DNA from: Aquificota bacterium
Lineage (GTDB): Bacteria > Aquificota > Aquificia > Aquificales > Hydrogenothermaceae
Reading direction: 5' to 3'
DNA length: 64,000 nucleotides
Assembly (NCBI GenBank): GCA_013153635.1
Contig: JAADDZ010000015.1
Coordinates: forward strand, 1 to 64,000
The notes beneath the pieces were generated by a model. It worked only from the letters and a program-made list of their open reading frames with translations, was not told the origin of the DNA and made no database searches. How positions within the stretch are numbered: the stretch's first letter is position 1; every line of letters starts with the position of its first letter. The translations under genes were made by a program, and so were the position numbers. Of the stretch, positions 61,985 to 64,000 are shown piece by piece.

Positions 61985-62827
61985 ATGAAACCAAAGGTAA
62001 AATCTCCTCTCTCTCCAGAAGTTTTTGAGCTTAAAAAGACTCTTAGAAAGCTAAATTTACATACTGTTTGTGAGGAGGCTTCTTGTCCTAATATTGGAGA
62101 CTGTTTCTCAAGAAGAACAGCCACTTTTATGATACTTGGGGATAGGTGTACTAGAGCTTGTCCTTACTGTGATGTTTCCCACGGAAAACCTAAACCTCCA
62201 GACCCTAAAGAACCTTTACATATAGCTACCGCTGTTAAAGAACTAGGGCTTAACTACGTTGTTATAACATCTGTAAATAGAGATGACTTGCACGATGGAG
62301 GAGCTTCTCATTTTGTAAAAGTGATACAAGCTATAAGAGAAAACTACCCTAGCTGTAAGATAGAAGTTCTGATTCCAGATTTTCAAGGTGACTTTGAAGC
62401 GTTAAAAATGGTGGTCGAAGCTAAACCAACTGTGGTGAATCACAATATAGAAACAGTTCCTTCTCTTTATGGAGAGATAAGGCATAGAGGGAATTATCAG
62501 CGTTCTATACAGATAATAAAATGGATTAAGGAGATAGACAGTAGTATATATTCTAAATCTGGAATTATGGTAGGGTTAGGAGAAACAAAGCAAGAAGTAT
62601 TCAATGTTATGGACGATTTGGCAAAGGTTGGCTGTGATATTTTTACTGTAGGTCAATACTTGCAACCATCTAAAAATCATATACCTGTAAAGAGATACGT
62701 GTCCACAGAGGAGTTTAAAGAGTATGAAAAGGTAGGATACGAAAAAGGGTTCAAAGAAGTCTACAGCGGTACGTTAGTTAGAAGCTCTTTTCATGCTGAT
62801 GAAATATTTAATAAAGTAAGAGATTGA
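61985..62827 (+). CDS. lipA: Lipoyl synthase
   Basis: The start is placed at ATG 61985, with GAGGT five bases upstream (an open GTG at 61973 contains that box). The 280-aa protein has the auxiliary-cluster cysteines CEEASCPNIGDC, the radical-SAM motif CTRACPYCDV (CxxxCxxC) and the C-terminal LVRSSFHADE serine motif. It inserts two sulphurs into octanoyl chains of lipoyl-dependent proteins. Confidence 0.95.
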   Translation: MKPKVKSPLSPEVFELKKTLRKLNLHTVCEEASCPNIGDCFSRRTATFMILGDRCTRACPYCDVSHGKPKPPDPKEPLHIATAVKELGLNYVVITSVNRDDLHDGGASHFVKVIQAIRENYPSCKIEVLIPDFQGDFEALKMVVEAKPTVVNHNIETVPSLYGEIRHRGNYQRSIQIIKWIKEIDSSIYSKSGIMVGLGETKQEVFNVMDDLAKVGCDIFTVGQYLQPSKNHIPVKRYVSTEEFKEYEKVGYEKGFKEVYSGTLVRSSFHADEIFNKVRD

Positions 62828-62866
62828 TTCCGAATAGTTATATAAACACTATTAGGGGTCTTTTTA

Positions 62867-63082
62867 ATGTATATAGTAAAATGCTCTAGCTGTGGTTACC
62901 AACTAACCCAGAATAACCAAATTATTCTGTATGCTGGTGAAAAAGTCGCTTCCTTGATAGCTGTAGAATGCTCTAGCTGTAGCTCTTTTGGAGAAAAAAG
63001 GAGAAAAGTCGCTTCTATTTTTAATGATTATGATATACGATGCCCACAATGTAAAAGAGCCGGGGAATGGACTTGGCTATAG
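62867..63082 (+). CDS. Small zinc-ribbon protein
   Basis: The 71-aa protein has three CxxC pairs (CSSC near residue 5, CSSC near 36 and CPQC near 62). It ends with RAGEWTWL. It may bind one or two zincs and act in protein or nucleic-acid contacts. The function is unknown. It converges on panC with a six-base overlap. Confidence 0.65.
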   Translation: MYIVKCSSCGYQLTQNNQIILYAGEKVASLIAVECSSCSSFGEKRRKVASIFNDYDIRCPQCKRAGEWTWL

Positions 63083-63922
63083 CTCTATATTGTCTATGAG
63101 TCTCGTTTCTCCAACAAAAACAGCTAAGGCTATAATGTCTCCCTTTTTTACTGTTTTTACTGGTTTTAATGTTTTTGGATTTACAATCTCTATGTATTGA
63201 ATCTCTTTTATTTTTGGGTATCTCATAATAAGAGATTGTATCTCTTTTTTTAAGACTTGTGGGTCTGTCTGTCCTTTGATAAATAGATTTTTAGCTAATA
63301 AAAGGGCTTTGTTTAACGCAGATGCAGATGTTCTCTCTTCTTTTGAGAGATATTTATTCCGTGAAGACATAGCAACGCCATCTTTTTCTCTTATTATGGG
63401 ACACCCTATTACTTGGGTATCCATGTTTAGGTCTTGAACCATCTGTTTAATCACTACTAATTGTTGATAATCTTTTTTACCAAAGTATGCTCTATCTGGT
63501 TTAACAATGTTAAACAGTTTTGCTACTACAGTGGTAACACCTTTGAAATGGTTAGGTCTATATCTGCCACATAAGGTAGAAGTAAGGTCTTCTACCACTA
63601 TGTATGTTTTAAAACCTTTTGGATACATCTCTTTGTACAGTGGATTAAAAAGTATATCCACCTTTTCTTTTTCACATAGTTGAATGTCTTTTTTTATGTT
63701 CCTTGGGTATCTGTCTAAATCTTCATTTTTACCAAACTGGATAGGATTCACAAAAACGCTAACTATCACAATATCGTTCTCTTTTTTTGCACATCTAATC
63801 AAGGATATATGCCCTTCGTGTAGGTAACCCATAGTTGGGACGAATCCTATACTTTTTTTACTGTCTTTATAGTTTTTTATAATACTTTTCATCTTCTTTA
63901 TAGACCTTATCCATCTAGTCAT
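63077..63922 (-). CDS. panC: Pantothenate synthetase
   Basis: The 281-aa protein has the HIGH-type motif GFVPTMGYLHEGHISLI, then VSVFVNPIQFGKNEDLDRYPR, YFGKKDYQQLVVIKQM and the KMSKS-equivalent GVAMSSRNKYLS. It joins pantoate and beta-alanine with ATP. The ATG at 63922 follows a GGGGAGG box that lies at the end of thiS. An internal Met11 is a less likely start. Confidence 0.95.
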   Translation of the reverse strand: MTRWIRSIKKMKSIIKNYKDSKKSIGFVPTMGYLHEGHISLIRCAKKENDIVIVSVFVNPIQFGKNEDLDRYPRNIKKDIQLCEKEKVDILFNPLYKEMYPKGFKTYIVVEDLTSTLCGRYRPNHFKGVTTVVAKLFNIVKPDRAYFGKKDYQQLVVIKQMVQDLNMDTQVIGCPIIREKDGVAMSSRNKYLSKEERTSASALNKALLLAKNLFIKGQTDPQVLKKEIQSLIMRYPKIKEIQYIEIVNPKTLKPVKTVKKGDIIALAVFVGETRLIDNIEL

Positions 63923-63929
63923 CTATCTT

Positions 63930-64000
63930 TTATCCTCCCCCAACAAAGTGTACAATTTCTACTTTGTCTCCGTCTTTTAATCTAAAAGAGCTGTACTCAC
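63930..64000 (-). CDS. thiS: Sulfur carrier protein ThiS, C-terminal part (partial)
   Basis: The last 22 residues (EYSSFRLKDGDKVEIVHFVG plus GG) end in the diglycine that is thiocarboxylated in thiazole synthesis. The LKDGDKVEIVHFVGGG pattern is typical of ThiS. The N-terminal part lies beyond the window. It ends eight bases before the panC start. Confidence 0.85.
   Translation of the reverse strand, partial: EYSSFRLKDGDKVEIVHFVGGG

Noticed and set aside
62830-62852. Hairpin between lipA and the zinc-ribbon gene (AATAGT...ACTATT)
   Set aside because: A 6-bp AT-rich stem with a nine-base loop is too weak to call a terminator at high growth temperature.

Overview
The window looks like a chromosomal segment of a low-GC, thermophilic member of the Aquificota (Hydrogenothermaceae, Sulfurihydrogenibium/Venenivibrio-like). 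This assignment is an inference from AT-rich coding, Lys/Ile/Glu-rich proteins, a Gram-negative envelope gene set (TamB, Lgt, TonB receptor, ExbBD) and aquifical-style scattering of pathway genes. No 16S gene is present to prove it.

Region 1 (about 186-8,350, all on the minus strand) is a compact virus-derived element. Two hallmark genes identify it: a major capsid protein with the sequence signature of double-jelly-roll (DJR) capsids, and an FtsK/HerA-type genome-packaging ATPase. Around them lie two very small membrane proteins not normally called, three proteins with a single C-terminal membrane anchor, a beta-rich penton/fibre-like protein, a pectate-lyase-fold spike, a lytic transglycosylase, a 3-TM holin, an XRE regulator and several coiled-coil or unknown proteins. 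No portal, terminase, tail, integrase or recognisable replication protein is seen, so this is a tailless Varidnaviria-type provirus and not a tailed prophage. An intrinsic terminator is built into the 3' end of the capsid gene. A dif-like palindrome sits at the right edge.

Region 2 (8.4-19.3 kb) holds kamA, a TonB-dependent receptor carrying both OprC copper-ligand motifs (CxxxM and HxM), a ribbon-helix-helix protein, and a leftward housekeeping/envelope operon tamB-MPN protease-rpe-def-lgt-surE.

Region 3 (19.4-28.7 kb) runs rightward: TPR protein, glpQ-like phosphodiesterase, yebC, ruvC, rimO, dtd, queD, a 43-aa membrane protein, gamma-carbonic anhydrase, HU, tRNA-Pro(GGG), class II fructose-bisphosphate aldolase, two unknown genes and a DUF72 protein.

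Region 4 (28.7-47 kb) contains purT-ABC permease-rsmE, an aldehyde dehydrogenase, and a nitrogen-assimilation pair glnB-glnA preceded by two NtrC-like palindromes and a sigma-54 promoter. A diguanylate cyclase, hisH, trpA, a nuoG-like iron-sulphur protein with an alcohol dehydrogenase, a transporter, an aminotransferase and pyruvate kinase follow.

Region 5 (47-64 kb) carries a Fur-family/sulfite-oxidase-like/CDF-NifX cluster, a glycosyltransferase-TPR protein with two tandem PilZ proteins and an outer-membrane protein, and a leftward ribF-TPR(950 aa)-exbB-exbD-rimM operon. It ends with folE interrupted by a 322-aa intein exactly at its third zinc ligand, then a CoA-binding protein, lipA, a zinc ribbon, panC and a partial thiS. 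FolE and QueD together supply the first two steps of the queuosine precursor route, and FolE also feeds folate. No stretch longer than about 300 bases lacks a gene.
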